A DNA stretch of 60,009 nucleotides from an uncultured Clostridia bacterium (GCA_934130025.1 CAKOXG010000002.1:1-60009), one strand, 5' to 3'; shown: positions 10,489 to 20,649, numbered from the stretch's first letter. A program made the numbers and translations. The notes: generated from the sequence alone by a model not told the origin.

Positions 10489-11799
10489 ATGAGTGGAAGA
10501 GAAAAACAACTAATAAAAAAGCTAAATAAACAAAACAGTAATTATACAATGGATTATATGTTATCACTGATAAATGAAGAAGAAGTTCTTAAGCAAAAAA
10601 GTGGTATTATTTGGTCCTTTTACAAAAAGCAAAGAAAAGATTCGTATGATATTATAAAAAAACATTTTTTACAGATTTTAGATTCTATAGAAGAATTTCA
10701 AAAAATTGATTTCATAGAATATATCTTAAAAAATGAAAAATATAAGACAATTGTTTTTGAAAATATATGTGGAATTATAAAAAGCATATCTTCAGATAGA
10801 ACCAAAATTCATATGTTACAAAAATTATATAAAGTATTATTGAACGAAGATAGGCAATTTGTAGAAAATAATATTGAAAAAATAATTGAGAGTACACAAG
10901 CACCTGGATTTTTGGAGGCCATTGATTCTTTTAGAGGTGTTTCAAGAAAAATAGACAAAAAAATAAATGAAGCAATGGATAATAGAAAAAGAGATATTGC
11001 AATATCCATGCTTTGTAGAGAAGCAAATAAGGGAAGACAATTCTTAAATGGAGAAGATGCTGAGCTTATTGAAAGAGGAATAAAAAGGTATACTGAAATA
11101 CTAGAAACTATGCTTGAAGAGATAATGAAAGACCAGAAATGTAGCCCTCACAATATTGATTGCATTGCAAGAGGAAAGGCAAATGATGTATATAGAATAG
11201 GTGATAAGGTAATAAAACTTGGAATACCAAAGGCTCCATATAAAATTCCAAATTATAAGAGAATATTACAACCATTAATTAGAAATGACTTTAAATGCGT
11301 GAATGGTGACCCATTTGCAAGAGTTGAAATAACTGAATATGCAGATGTAAATATAAGTAACGAAGAAAAGAAGAGAATTATTTTGAAAAAAATTTGTGAG
11401 AAGAGGGGAACACCTAATTTAAAATTCAATATAAAAGATATAGACGAAAATGACATTCTATATTTACTTTATAAAGAATTTAGAAGTAGGGGAATAATCT
11501 TAACTGAATTCACATGGGACAATTTCGGAATTTTAAAGAGAAAAAACATGCCTGTTTTAAATACTGTGGAAATGGATGTAGCCCCAGGGTCTGTAGGCTT
11601 TGAACAAAAGGTAGAAGCCACATTAAAAGAAGGAGAAATAGTATATGTAGATTTAGACCACATATATTCAGATACCATGAAAGAAGCGGTGGAGCAAATG
11701 GATAAAACCTCAAGAAAAATGGAACAAAGATTTAGAAAAAGTGGTACATATAGCCATATAGCTACTTCTAAAAAAGAAATAGATGAAATAGAAAGATAA
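10489..11799 (+). CDS. Conserved hypothetical protein, possibly kinase-like fold
   Basis: 436 residues, not recognised. The first half is helical (KKLNKQNSNYTMDYMLSLI onward). From residue 225 it reads GKANDVYRIGDKVIKLG, which resembles the glycine loop and beta-3 lysine of protein-kinase/aminoglycoside-phosphotransferase folds; later WDNFGILKRKN and VYVDLDHIY could stand for the catalytic and metal-binding segments. This is inferred from shape only, and the canonical HxDxxxxN is not present. It starts 20 bases after dnaE and is likely in the same transcript. Confidence 0.6.
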   Translation: MSGREKQLIKKLNKQNSNYTMDYMLSLINEEEVLKQKSGIIWSFYKKQRKDSYDIIKKHFLQILDSIEEFQKIDFIEYILKNEKYKTIVFENICGIIKSISSDRTKIHMLQKLYKVLLNEDRQFVENNIEKIIESTQAPGFLEAIDSFRGVSRKIDKKINEAMDNRKRDIAISMLCREANKGRQFLNGEDAELIERGIKRYTEILETMLEEIMKDQKCSPHNIDCIARGKANDVYRIGDKVIKLGIPKAPYKIPNYKRILQPLIRNDFKCVNGDPFARVEITEYADVNISNEEKKRIILKKICEKRGTPNLKFNIKDIDENDILYLLYKEFRSRGIILTEFTWDNFGILKRKNMPVLNTVEMDVAPGSVGFEQKVEATLKEGEIVYVDLDHIYSDTMKEAVEQMDKTSRKMEQRFRKSGTYSHIATSKKEIDEIER

Positions 11800-11808
11800 A
11801 AAACAGGA

Positions 11809-11839
11809 AAAGCGGCGAATCAAATTGATTTGTCGCTTT
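11809..11839. terminator. Hairpin between convergent genes
   Basis: AAAGCG (11809-11814) through AATCA pairs with GATT through CGCTTT (11834-11839). It separates the gene ending at 11799 from mutS2, which ends at 11852 when read across its frameshift. Confidence 0.5.
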
Positions 11840-11851
11840 AAAAAATAAATT

Positions 11852-14234
11852 TTATTTTAATGTTACAACTGTTGCACCCATTTCACCTTCACCATAAGCC
11901 CCTAGCCTAAAAGACTTAACTCTTGGATTTTTTCGTAAAAAACTATGAATTCCGCTCACGTAACCTTCCAGTGCCTTTACCGTGAATTATTCTAGCTGTT
12001 TTAAGATTTGCCATATAGCAATCATCCAGGTATTTATCTACAATAGGTATTGCTTCATCAACATTAAGCCCAATTACATTTATTTCAGAGGACACTACCT
12101 GTGATTTTGAATTTGAAAACGAAACAGAGCTGTTGTTGTGTGCTTTTTTTGAAGAAGCGTTTGATTTTTTGCAAGGAGACAATTCATTAAGTTTTGAATT
12201 TATAGTTAGGCTTCCTATTTGAATTTTAACTTCATTTGAGGCATTTGGCAAACTTAAAACAACACCATTGGAATTAAATTTGCTGCTAAAAACCTCCATG
12301 CCAACAAAAACATCATTAGCAGACAACGCTTTGTTTTTGGTTATGCTTTGATCTCCTGCAAAATCAGATAGATTATTTATAGATTCATTTAGCTTGTTTC
12401 TATAAATATTAGCTTCAGATAAATTGCTAGATTTTGTCAAGGTATTTAAATTCCTTATTATTTCGTTTGCTTCATCTTTAGCATCTAATAATATCTGTCT
12501 TGCTTTTATTTTTGCATCTGAAATTATATTTTGAGCTTCAAGTTCTTTTTTATTATTATCTCTTTCTAAAGATTTTCTTAATAACTCTATCTGACTTGAA
12601 TTTTTTCGAATATTTTCCTTTTCCTTCTCTATTTCCAATTTGTCATCATAAATATTTTTCAGGAGAGTTTCTATATTCTGATCATCCTCTTTTATATAAT
12701 TCTTGGCTCTATCTAATATATTAGAAGATAAGCCAATTTTCTTGCTTATAGCAAATGCGTTACTCTTACCAGGAATTCCTAACAGAAGCTTATAGGTTGG
12801 ACGTAAATTTTCTACGTCAAAATCTGAACTTGCATTTTCAAAACCATCGTGAGTTAAAGCATATTTTTTTAGCTCAGGATAATGAGTGGTGCAGATTACA
12901 GAAGCTCCCATGTTATAAAATTCCTCTAATATGCTTATGGCAAGACTTGCACCTTCAGTAGGGTCGGTACCAGAGCCCAATTCGTCTACTAAAATTAAAC
13001 TTTTTGCAGAAGCTTTTGAAAGTATGCCAACAATATTGAACATGTGAGAAGAAAAAGTACTTAAAGACTCTTGAATACTTTGCTCATCACCAATATCTGC
13101 AAAAATATTATCAAACACATATAAAGAACTTCCTTCGTCTGCAGGAATTAATATACCAGCAAATGCCATCAAGCAAAATAGTCCTACAGTTTTTAAACAT
13201 ACAGTTTTTCCACCTGTATTAGGGCCTGTTATTAAAAGAACAGAATAGCCATTACCAATAGAAATATCTACTGGTACCACTTGGGCTTTATCTATTAATG
13301 GATGCCTTGCACCATATAGAGCTATTTGCTTTTTGTCATTTAATACTGGAACTATTCCATTAATACTATTAGAATATTTTGCCTTTGCAAAAATTAAATC
13401 AATTTTTCCTATTACATTTAAATCTGTACGTATTTTACTTGCAATAGGGAAAAGAAGAAGTGACAAATTCCTTAGAATTTTTTCTATTTCAATTGCTTCA
13501 TCAGCCTTAATTCTATTAATTTTATTATTAAGCTCGAAAACAGAACTTGGCTCAATATAAACAGTGGAACCGCTTGAGGAAACATCTAAAATAGATCCAT
13601 TTATATTATCTTTAAATTCTTCTTTTACGGGAATTACAAACCTATCGCTTCTTATTGTAACAATTGGGTCCATTAAGTATTTTGAATATGAAGGAGAATG
13701 TATGAAATTGGCTAATTTTTCTCGTACTCCTTGTTCCATATTTCTTCTAGTTCTTCTTAATGAGGAAAGAACTTTTGAAGCATCGTCTGCAATAGTATTT
13801 TCATCTATTATTGAAGAAAAAAGCCTTTTTTCTATACCCTCATTAAAATAAAGAAGTGAAAACAAATCCTTCATTTTTGGAAATGGGCTTAAATCGAAAG
13901 ACTCATCTTCGAACATATATTGATACAATTCTCTGGAATTTTTCAAAATATTAGCTATATTAAGTAGTGATTTTGCCTGTAAGAAATTATTGCTTTCTAT
14001 ATATTTTATTTCAACATCTATACTAGATTCTATTGGAAAAATTGAAGCACAACCCTTTCTTAAAATTATGGTTGAGGCCTCAAAAGTTTCATCTAACAAT
14101 GATTTTACAACTGCTTTATCGCAAGATGGAAGAAGACTAGCTGCTTTTTCCTTTCCAATATATGTGCTGCAAAAACCACAGATAATATTAATAATTTTAT
14201 CATATTCTAGAATATTAAAAAATTTCTGTTCCAT
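11852..14234 (-). CDS. mutS2: MutS2 with Smr domain, frameshifted near the 3' end
   Basis: MutS2 is an ATPase with a Smr endonuclease domain; in Bacillota it acts on collided ribosomes and in recombination control. Visible parts are the clamp/lever region, Walker A TGPNTGGKTVCLKT, Walker B ILVDELGSGTDPTEG, and CTTHYPELKKYA. A long coiled coil (about 490-600) and a C-terminal Smr domain with IHGKGTG follow. The open frame stops at 11943, but removing one base (G at plus 11954, a C on the coding strand) restores GIHSFLRKNPRVKSF and LGAYGEGEMGATVV to a stop at 11852. The frameshift therefore cuts about 31 residues from the Smr domain. Start ATG 14234. Confidence 0.93.
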
Positions 14235-14343
14235 ATTGTCTAAATCCCTTCTAAAAACATAAATTAACTAGAAAATCAAAGTAAATTATAGCATTTATAA
14301 GAAAAAATTACAACCAAAAGAAAGATTAAAATTAAAAAAACTC

Positions 14344-14372
14344 TTGTAAATTTTCATATAAATTGATATACT
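14344..14372 (+). promoter_or_regulatory. Promoter of the asp23 operon
   Basis: TTGTAA (14344-14349), 17-base spacer, TATACT (14367-14372). It lies about 40 bases before the asp23 start and is divergent to mutS2. Confidence 0.6.
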
Positions 14373-14408
14373 ATAGATATGAGAATTTTAATAAACGGAG
14401 GTACCATT

Positions 14409-14852
14409 ATGGATAAAGAAGAAAAAGTTCAAGAAAACGAAAGTGAGATAACAATTGAAAATGCAGAAGGAGAAACAAGCAATATTCAAATTTCTGATGA
14501 TGTTGTTTCTGTAATAGCTGGTAAAGCTGTATCAGAAGCTCCTGGAGTATATGCAATGGCAGGAGGATTCGCAGGGGGAATATCAGAAGTACTAAGCGGA
14601 AAAAAGAATCTATCAAAAGGAATAAAGGTAGAAGTTGGAGAAAAAGAAACAAAAATTGATGTAAATATAATTGTAGAATATGGCTCAAGAATTCCAGATG
14701 TGGCATTCGATATTCAAAATAGAGTAAAAACAGCAGTAGAAGGAATGACAGGTTTAAAAGTTGTTGCTGTTAATGTTCATGTTCAAGGAGTAAATACAGA
14801 AAACGTAGACTCAAGAGAAGAAAACACAGAAACAACTGACGAAAATAAATAA
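14409..14852 (+). CDS. asp23: Asp23/Gls24 family envelope stress protein
   Basis: 147 residues from ATG 14409, placed after GGAGGT (an in-frame ATG at 14379 has no ribosome site). The Asp23/Gls24 core is clear: ISDDVVSVIAGKAVSEAPGV, then GIKVEVGEKETKIDVNIIVEYG and IPDVAFDIQNRVKTAVEGMT. The ends are acidic and low in complexity. In related bacteria this protein is held at the membrane by AmaP, whose gene follows here. It opens a run of same-strand genes down to fhs. Confidence 0.88.
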   Translation: MDKEEKVQENESEITIENAEGETSNIQISDDVVSVIAGKAVSEAPGVYAMAGGFAGGISEVLSGKKNLSKGIKVEVGEKETKIDVNIIVEYGSRIPDVAFDIQNRVKTAVEGMTGLKVVAVNVHVQGVNTENVDSREENTETTDENK

Positions 14853-14864
14853 AATAAAAAATTA

Positions 14865-14896
14865 TTTTGCCTTAAGCATTATTGCTTAGGGCAAAA
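14865..14896. terminator. Hairpin between asp23 and amaP
   Basis: TTTTGCC-TTAAGC pairs with GCTTAG-GGCAAAA around a six-base loop. The uridine tract lies on the minus strand side, so on the plus strand it may only attenuate or protect the asp23 message. Confidence 0.45.
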
Positions 14897-14943
14897 CGTA
14901 CTATAAATTTGAATTGACTAAATAGGAAGGAACGATACAAAAA

Positions 14944-15498
14944 ATGAAATTTTTAGATAAATTAATATTATGTTTATTTTCAGCAATCATACTTATGCTT
15001 TCTGTATTTTCTTGTTTTGTAATCTTTGGTTGGGCAGATGCAACAACAATATTTGTAATGGTTACAAATGTTTTAAAAAATACAACAACATGTAATGTTT
15101 TAATAGGAATGAATGTTATACTTATTTTATTGGCTATAAAAGGATTGTTCTTTGAAAGCAGGGATAAAGAAGAAAATTATAAAGACGGAATTCTTCTTGA
15201 AAATGAAGATGGAAAACTTTTAATTACAAGAGATACACTAAATAGCATGGTAGATTCTGTAGTATCTGGATTTGAAGGAGTAAAAAAGCAACAATCAAGA
15301 ATAATGTTAGACCAAAACAATGATGTTTCAATAGTACTTACAATAGAGGTTACAGATGATGTTGTAATAAAAGAGTTAAGCAATAATATTCAAATGAGAG
15401 TTAAGGATGCAATAAAAAAATCACTAGATGTAGAAGTAAAAAGCTTGGATATTAGAATAAAAAATGTAGTTAAACCGGAAGATGAAAAATCAAATTAG
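14944..15498 (+). CDS. amaP: AmaP, alkaline shock response membrane anchor protein
   Basis: 184 residues. Two membrane helices (about 5-28 and 55-70) are followed by an Asp23-like cytosolic domain: GKLLITRDTLNSMVDSVVSG, then NDVSIVLTIEVTDDVVIKEL and IQMRVKDAIKKSLDVEVKSL. This is the AmaP layout, in which the protein anchors Asp23 at the membrane. The ribosome site GGAAGGA lies about ten bases before ATG 14944. Neighbours asp23 and the DUF2273 gene complete the usual trio. Confidence 0.85.
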   Translation: MKFLDKLILCLFSAIILMLSVFSCFVIFGWADATTIFVMVTNVLKNTTTCNVLIGMNVILILLAIKGLFFESRDKEENYKDGILLENEDGKLLITRDTLNSMVDSVVSGFEGVKKQQSRIMLDQNNDVSIVLTIEVTDDVVIKELSNNIQMRVKDAIKKSLDVEVKSLDIRIKNVVKPEDEKSN

Positions 15499-15534
15499 AG
15501 AAAAAGTATAGTAAATGGAAGGAATGTGGAAATC

Positions 15535-15738
15535 ATGGAAGATATAAAAAAATTTCTTAGAACCTACGGTGGAGCCTTAATTGGAGCTATTATAGCAATA
15601 ATAATACTTTGCACGCATTTATATGATTTAATACTTTGGATTGTTTTCATATGTCTTGGTATATATGTAGGAAACTATGTGCAACACAACAAATCTTTTG
15701 TAAAAGAGAAGATAAAAAATTTCATAGATAGATTATAA
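15535..15738 (+). CDS. DUF2273 small integral membrane protein
   Basis: 67-70 residues with two hydrophobic helices (GGALIGAIIAIIILC and LILWIVFICLGIYVG) and a basic tail, the pattern of DUF2273 proteins found between amaP and nusB. ATG 15535 lies 11 bases after AAGGA; GTG 15526 is in frame but only two bases from it. The function is unknown; context links it to the Asp23-AmaP envelope system. Confidence 0.75.
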   Translation: MEDIKKFLRTYGGALIGAIIAIIILCTHLYDLILWIVFICLGIYVGNYVQHNKSFVKEKIKNFIDRL

Positions 15739-15757
15739 AATGTATAGGGGAAAATAA

Positions 15758-16153
15758 ATGGAAGAAATGACAAAAAGAGAGCTTGCATTTTGTTATATTT
15801 ACAGTCAAGAATTACAACATGAAAATAGCAAGTCACAGGTAAAATTATTTTTAGATTCAGTAGAAGTAGAAAATGGAAGAACTAGAGAGTATGTTAAGGA
15901 AATTGCAAAAGGAATAAAGGAAAAGGATGAAGAAATTACACAGATGATTTCACAAAACTTAAAGGCTGGTTGGACTATTGATAGAATTTCTACCGTAGAT
16001 TTAGCCTTATTAAAACTTGCAATATATGAGATAAAGTATGCGGAAATTCCGTTTAAAGTAGCTATAAATGAAGCAGTAAACCTAGCAAAAAAATATGGAG
16101 AAGAGCAATCAGCTTCATTCATAAATGGAGTTCTAGCAAAAGTTGTAGAATAA
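15758..16153 (+). CDS. nusB: NusB transcription antitermination factor
   Basis: 131 residues, all-helical NusB fold. N-terminal KRELAFCYIYSQE, central WTIDRISTVDLALLKLAIYEI, and C-terminal EIPFKVAINEAVNLAKKYG plus SASFINGVLAKVVE are the signature blocks. It acts with NusE (S10) in rRNA antitermination. ATG 15758 follows GGGG. It lies 20 bases after the DUF2273 gene, in the same operon. Confidence 0.95.
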   Translation: MEEMTKRELAFCYIYSQELQHENSKSQVKLFLDSVEVENGRTREYVKEIAKGIKEKDEEITQMISQNLKAGWTIDRISTVDLALLKLAIYEIKYAEIPFKVAINEAVNLAKKYGEEQSASFINGVLAKVVE

Positions 16154-16154
16154 A

Positions 16155-16188
16155 ACCCAATAGGAATATCCTTTTGGGTATAATTTTT
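16155..16188 (+). terminator. Terminator after nusB
   Basis: ACCCAATAGGA (16155-16165), loop ATA, TCCTTTTGGGT (16169-16179), then ATAATTTTT. The uridine run is short, so read-through into xseA is likely. Confidence 0.55.
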
Positions 16189-16219
16189 AGATTTAACTAA
16201 AAGAAAAGAGGAACGAGGA

Positions 16220-17428
16220 ATGGTGGAATATAACCCAATTTCAGTAACCGATTTAAATAAATATATAAAAGAAAAAATAGATGGGGATGAAATTTTGAAC
16301 AATGTACTTGTAAAAGGTGAAATCTCAAATTTTAAAAATCATTATACAGGCCATTTATATTTTACACTAAAAGACGAAAATTCACTAATAAAATGTGTAA
16401 TGTTTAAAAGTTATGTAAGCCACTTAAATTTTATGCCAAAAGATGGAATGAAGGTAATGATATTGGGAAGTGTTTCTGTTTTTGAGAGAGATGGAGTTTA
16501 CCAGATATATGCAAAAGCCATGAAGGAAGATGGCCTTGGAAGTCTTTTCGAGGCATATGAAAAGTTAAAAGCAAATCTTGAAAAAGAAGGATTGTTTGAT
16601 GAAAAACATAAAAAGAAAATTCCTTTTATGCCAAGAACCATTGGAGTGCTTACTTCTAATACAGGAGCTGTAATTAGAGATATAATAAATGTTAGTACAA
16701 GAAGAAACCCAAATGTGAACATAAGGCTGTATCCAGTGCCGGTGCAAGGACCAGGTGCTGCAAAAGAGATTGCAAATGGAATAAAATTTATGAATGAAAA
16801 TAAACTAGCTGATGTGCTTATAATTGGGAGAGGTGGAGGATCATTAGAAGACTTGTGGCCTTTTAATGAAGAAATAGTTGCAAGAGCAATATATGATTCA
16901 GAAATTCCTATAATTTCAGCAGTAGGCCATGAAACTGACTTTTCTATATCAGACTTTGTTGCAGATTTAAGAGCTCCTACGCCATCTGCCGCGGCAGAAT
17001 TAGCGGTAGCGAACATTGAAGATGTAAAAAATTCTTTAAAGTTATACAATAATAGATATAAGAATGCTCTAAAGAAAAAAATAGAATTAATGAAGCTTTC
17101 GTACGAAAAATGTATGGCAAGGCCTGCTTATAAGAACCCAACTCAGAAAATAAATGAACAATTTATGCTTATTGATATGAGGGTAAAAAGCTTGAAAAAC
17201 TCCATAAATTTGAAATTAAAAGAAGAGAAAACAAAGTTTGTTAAGGAAGTAGCAAGGCTAGATTCAATGAGCCCATTAAAAACATTGGCAAGAGGTTATA
17301 GTATTATAACAAAGGAGGATAATAATGCTTGTAATGGTAAAATTGTTAGGTCTGTTAAGGATTTAGAAAGAAACGAAAAGATAAATATAAAGCTTGTTGA
17401 TGGTGAGAAAAAGGCAATAATTCAATAG
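16220..17428 (+). CDS. xseA: Exodeoxyribonuclease VII large subunit
   Basis: 402 residues. The N-terminal OB-fold has VKGEISNFKNHYTGHLYFTL. The catalytic domain has IGVLTSNTGAVIRDI and GRGGGSLEDLWPFNEE, and SAVGHETDFSISDFVADLRA followed by PTPSAAAEL. A coiled coil and the terminal LARGYSI segment follow. With XseB it degrades single-stranded DNA. ATG 16220 follows GAGGAACGAGGA. xseB is 45 bases downstream. Confidence 0.97.
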   Translation: MVEYNPISVTDLNKYIKEKIDGDEILNNVLVKGEISNFKNHYTGHLYFTLKDENSLIKCVMFKSYVSHLNFMPKDGMKVMILGSVSVFERDGVYQIYAKAMKEDGLGSLFEAYEKLKANLEKEGLFDEKHKKKIPFMPRTIGVLTSNTGAVIRDIINVSTRRNPNVNIRLYPVPVQGPGAAKEIANGIKFMNENKLADVLIIGRGGGSLEDLWPFNEEIVARAIYDSEIPIISAVGHETDFSISDFVADLRAPTPSAAAELAVANIEDVKNSLKLYNNRYKNALKKKIELMKLSYEKCMARPAYKNPTQKINEQFMLIDMRVKSLKNSINLKLKEEKTKFVKEVARLDSMSPLKTLARGYSIITKEDNNACNGKIVRSVKDLERNEKINIKLVDGEKKAIIQ

Positions 17429-17473
17429 TCATTTAAAGCAATATATTTTATAGAAGAATGGAGAGAAATTGTT

Positions 17474-17698
17474 ATGGAAGAATTAAATTTTGAAGAATCA
17501 ATGAAAAAGTTAGAAGAGATTGCTAATGAACTAGAAAAAGGAAATTTAAGTTTAGATGAATCTGTAAATAAATTCGAAGAGGGAATGAAGCTATCTAAAA
17601 AATGCAGCGATTTTTTGAACTCTGCTGAAAAGAAAATTACAATGTTAATTAATGATGGGGATGAAATTAAAGAAGAGAATTTTATTCCAGAAGATTAG
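17474..17698 (+). CDS. xseB: Exodeoxyribonuclease VII small subunit
   Basis: 74 residues of the XseB helical hairpin: FEESMKKLEEIANELEKGNL, then SLDESVNKFEEGMKLSKKC. It binds the C-terminal region of XseA. ATG 17474 follows GGAGAG. It is cotranscribed with xseA and the gene at 17711. Confidence 0.95.
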   Translation: MEELNFEESMKKLEEIANELEKGNLSLDESVNKFEEGMKLSKKCSDFLNSAEKKITMLINDGDEIKEENFIPED

Positions 17699-17710
17699 AA
17701 AAGGAGAATT

Positions 17711-18142
17711 ATGAGCTTTTATACACAATATAAATTTTTGATTGTGCCATTTGTACTATGGTTTTGTATACAGTCATTTAAGGTTATTTGGGATTTAGTA
17801 AAAATAAAACAATTTAATTTTAAAAGAATAGTTGGAGCAGGAGGAATGCCAAGTGCTCATTCAGGTGTTGTTGTATGTGTTGCATCAATGATTGGAAAGA
17901 GCCAAGGTGTGGGCTCACCAATATTTGCCTTGGCATTCTTTTTTGCATTTGTTGTAATGTATGATGCTTGTGGCGTGAGGCGTGCAGCAGGAAAGCAAGC
18001 CCATATATTAAATGAAATTGTAAATACAAAAGGGCTCACAACAATACAGGTAAATGAAAAATTGGAAGAACTTCTAGGGCATACTCCAAAGCAGGTTTTG
18101 GTTGGTGCTCTTTTAGGCTTGCTGGTTGGAATAATTGCGTAA
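17711..18142 (+). CDS. DUF212 / divergent PAP2 family membrane protein
   Basis: 143 residues with four hydrophobic segments. GGMPSAHSGVVV and YDACGVRRAAGKQA match the divergent PAP2 (YuiD-like, DUF212) family, distant relatives of phosphatidic acid phosphatases whose activity is not established. ATG 17711 comes 12 bases after the xseB stop, with GGAG in between. Confidence 0.85.
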   Translation: MSFYTQYKFLIVPFVLWFCIQSFKVIWDLVKIKQFNFKRIVGAGGMPSAHSGVVVCVASMIGKSQGVGSPIFALAFFFAFVVMYDACGVRRAAGKQAHILNEIVNTKGLTTIQVNEKLEELLGHTPKQVLVGALLGLLVGIIA

Positions 18143-18178
18143 AGATAAAAACTTGTATTTAGAAAGAAAGGATTGATT

Positions 18179-19849
18179 GTGACTATGGAGGATATAGAAA
18201 TTGCAAGAAAAGCCGAATTAAAAAATATATCTGAAATTGCAGAAGATGTAGGAATAAAAGAAGAAGAGTTAGAATTGTATGGAAAATACAAGGCAAAAAT
18301 TGAAAATGAAATGCTATTGGAAAGATTAAAAGAAAAGAAAAATGGAAAACTAATTCTAGTAACATCAATAAACCCAACACCTCTTGGAGAGGGAAAAACT
18401 ACTATGGCTATTGCAGTAGCAGATGGTTTAAGAAGAATAGGAAAAAAATCCATTCTTGCTTTAAGAGAGCCTTCGCTTGGACCCGTTTTTGGAATTAAAG
18501 GTGGTGCAACAGGGGGAGGGTATGCCCAAGTTGCGCCTATGGAAGATATAAATTTACACTTTACAGGAGACATTCATGCAATAACATCAGCAAATGACCT
18601 ACTATCAGCTGTAATTGATAACCACATTTATTATGGAAACGAATTAGAATTTAAAAAAGTAACATGGAAAAGATGTATAGATTTAAATGATAGACAGCTT
18701 AGAAATATTCAAACAGGTTTATCTGGAGAAAAAAACATTGTTCCAAGGGAAGATGGATTTGATATAACTGTTGCATCAGAAATAATGGCAGTATTATGTT
18801 TGGCAGAAGACAGAGAAGACTTAAAAAGAAGGATTGGAAATATAACTGTTGGTTACAATAAAAATGACAAACCAATTTATGTTAAGGATTTGCATGTGGA
18901 AGGAGCAATAGCAGTATTATTGAAAGATGCTATAAAACCAAATTTGGTTCAAACTTTAGAGCATACACCGGCTATAATTCATGGAGGTCCATTTGCCAAT
19001 ATTGCACATGGGTGCAATAGTATAATTGCAACAAAAACTGCTCTAAAACTTGCTGATTATACAATTACAGAAGCTGGGTTTGGTTCGGACTTGGGTGCTG
19101 AAAAGTTTTTAGATATAAAATGCAGAAAAGCAAAAATAAAACCAGATGCAGTAGTTATTGTTGCTACAATAAGAGCACTTAAATATCATGGAGGACAGGT
19201 AAAAGAAGATATAAAAAACGAGAATATTGAAGCTCTAAAAAAAGGAATGAAAAATTTAAACAAACACATAGAAAACATAAGAAGCGTGTTTGGATTGAAT
19301 ACAATAGTTGCAATCAACAAATTTGATACAGATACAGAGGCCGAAATAGAAGAACTAAAGGAAAATTTAAAAAATCAAAATATAGAAATGAGCCTTGTTG
19401 AAAGCCATGAAAAAGGAAGCGAAGGAGCAGTAGAAATAGCAGAAAAAATTGTGAAATGTGTATCAAATTCAGAAAATTTCAAATATGCTTATGAAGATGA
19501 AGATACCATTACAGAAAAAATAGAAAAAGTTGCAACAAAAATATATGGTGCAGAAAAAGTTGAATATACACAAGAAGCTATGGAGAAAATAAAGAAAATA
19601 GAAAAATCGGAATATTCTAAATTACCAATCTGTATTGCAAAAACACAATATTCATTTTCAGATGACTCAAAAAATCTTGAATGTAAAGCACCTTTTTCAA
19701 TACATGTAAGTGATGTAGAGCTAAAAACAGGAGCAGAATTCATAGTAGTAAAAACAGGAAAAATAATGACAATGCCAGGACTTCCAAGGAATCCTGCTGC
19801 AGAAAAAATAGATTTTGATAAAAATGGAAATATAATAGGAATATTCTAG
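18179..19849 (+). CDS. fhs: Formate--tetrahydrofolate ligase
   Basis: 556 residues from GTG 18179, six bases after AAAGGA; TTG 18173 and ATG 18185 are alternatives. Signature segments: TSINPTPLGEGKTTMAIAVA (ATP-binding loop), LREPSLGPVFGIKGGATGGG, FTGDIHAITSANDLL and EAGFGSDLGAEKF. It makes 10-formyl-THF from formate, THF and ATP, feeding purine synthesis and, in acetogens, the Wood-Ljungdahl methyl branch. No other gene of that pathway is in the window, so a general one-carbon role is the safe reading. Confidence 0.97.
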   Translation: MTMEDIEIARKAELKNISEIAEDVGIKEEELELYGKYKAKIENEMLLERLKEKKNGKLILVTSINPTPLGEGKTTMAIAVADGLRRIGKKSILALREPSLGPVFGIKGGATGGGYAQVAPMEDINLHFTGDIHAITSANDLLSAVIDNHIYYGNELEFKKVTWKRCIDLNDRQLRNIQTGLSGEKNIVPREDGFDITVASEIMAVLCLAEDREDLKRRIGNITVGYNKNDKPIYVKDLHVEGAIAVLLKDAIKPNLVQTLEHTPAIIHGGPFANIAHGCNSIIATKTALKLADYTITEAGFGSDLGAEKFLDIKCRKAKIKPDAVVIVATIRALKYHGGQVKEDIKNENIEALKKGMKNLNKHIENIRSVFGLNTIVAINKFDTDTEAEIEELKENLKNQNIEMSLVESHEKGSEGAVEIAEKIVKCVSNSENFKYAYEDEDTITEKIEKVATKIYGAEKVEYTQEAMEKIKKIEKSEYSKLPICIAKTQYSFSDDSKNLECKAPFSIHVSDVELKTGAEFIVVKTGKIMTMPGLPRNPAAEKIDFDKNGNIIGIF

Positions 19850-19902
19850 ATGTATAAATTCACCAATTAAAGGAATAATAACTTTAAGAGGTGAATTTTT
19901 CT

Positions 19903-20592
19903 ATGTTTAAAAAGAAAATAAATAAAAAACCAATAGCAATAATATCTATACTATTCATAATTTTTATTGTATATAATATATTTTTTAGCAATAATACCAT
20001 ATTGGCATTATCAAAATATGGGTCTAGAGGATCAGAGGTTACTCAAATACAAACAAAATTAAAAAGGTGGGGATACTACAACGGAAGCATAGATGGAATT
20101 TATGGTTCCGAAACACTTGCAGCGGTAAAATATTTCCAAAGAAAGAACGGCCTAACAGTTGATGGTATTGCAGGTAAAAAAACACTAGAAGCAATGGGAA
20201 TATTTAATTCAAGTGGAAATTCAAGTTCAAGCAGTACAAATTCAAGTAACCTAAATTTGCTAGCAAGAGTTGTGTATAGTGAAGCAAGAGGAGAACCATA
20301 TGCAGGGCAAGTTGCAATAGCTGCCGTTGTTTTAAACAGAGTAAAAAGCAGTTCTTTTCCTAATACTATTTCTGGAGTTGTATATCAAAAAGGAGCATTC
20401 ACGGCAGTATCAGATGGGCAAATAAACCTAACACCAAACCAAACTGCATATAATGCGGCACGTGATGCTTTAAACGGTTGGGACCCATGCTATGGAGCCA
20501 TTTATTATTTCAATCCTGCAACAGCAACAAATAAATGGATTTGGTCAAGACCACATATAATTACCATTGGAAATCATAGATTTTGTAAATAA
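19903..20592 (+). CDS. SleB-like cell wall hydrolase with peptidoglycan-binding domain
   Basis: About 229 residues from ATG 19903 after AAGAGG (GTG 19891 is possible). One N-terminal membrane/signal helix, then a PG_binding_1 domain (KYGSRGSEVTQIQTKLKRWG, DGIYGSETLAAVKYFQ), a Ser/Asn linker, and a Hydrolase_2 (SleB/CwlJ) domain with ARVVYSEARGEPYAGQVAIA and AVVLNRVKS, closing with the HIITIGNHRFCK type tail. It is probably a spore cortex-lytic or sporulation-linked wall hydrolase. It stands 50 bases after fhs. Confidence 0.88.
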   Translation: MFKKKINKKPIAIISILFIIFIVYNIFFSNNTILALSKYGSRGSEVTQIQTKLKRWGYYNGSIDGIYGSETLAAVKYFQRKNGLTVDGIAGKKTLEAMGIFNSSGNSSSSSTNSSNLNLLARVVYSEARGEPYAGQVAIAAVVLNRVKSSSFPNTISGVVYQKGAFTAVSDGQINLTPNQTAYNAARDALNGWDPCYGAIYYFNPATATNKWIWSRPHIITIGNHRFCK

Positions 20593-20649
20593 TCTTGACA
20601 TTTTAGGCTCTTATTGATAATATAAAATAGCAATAAATAGGAGGCTAAG

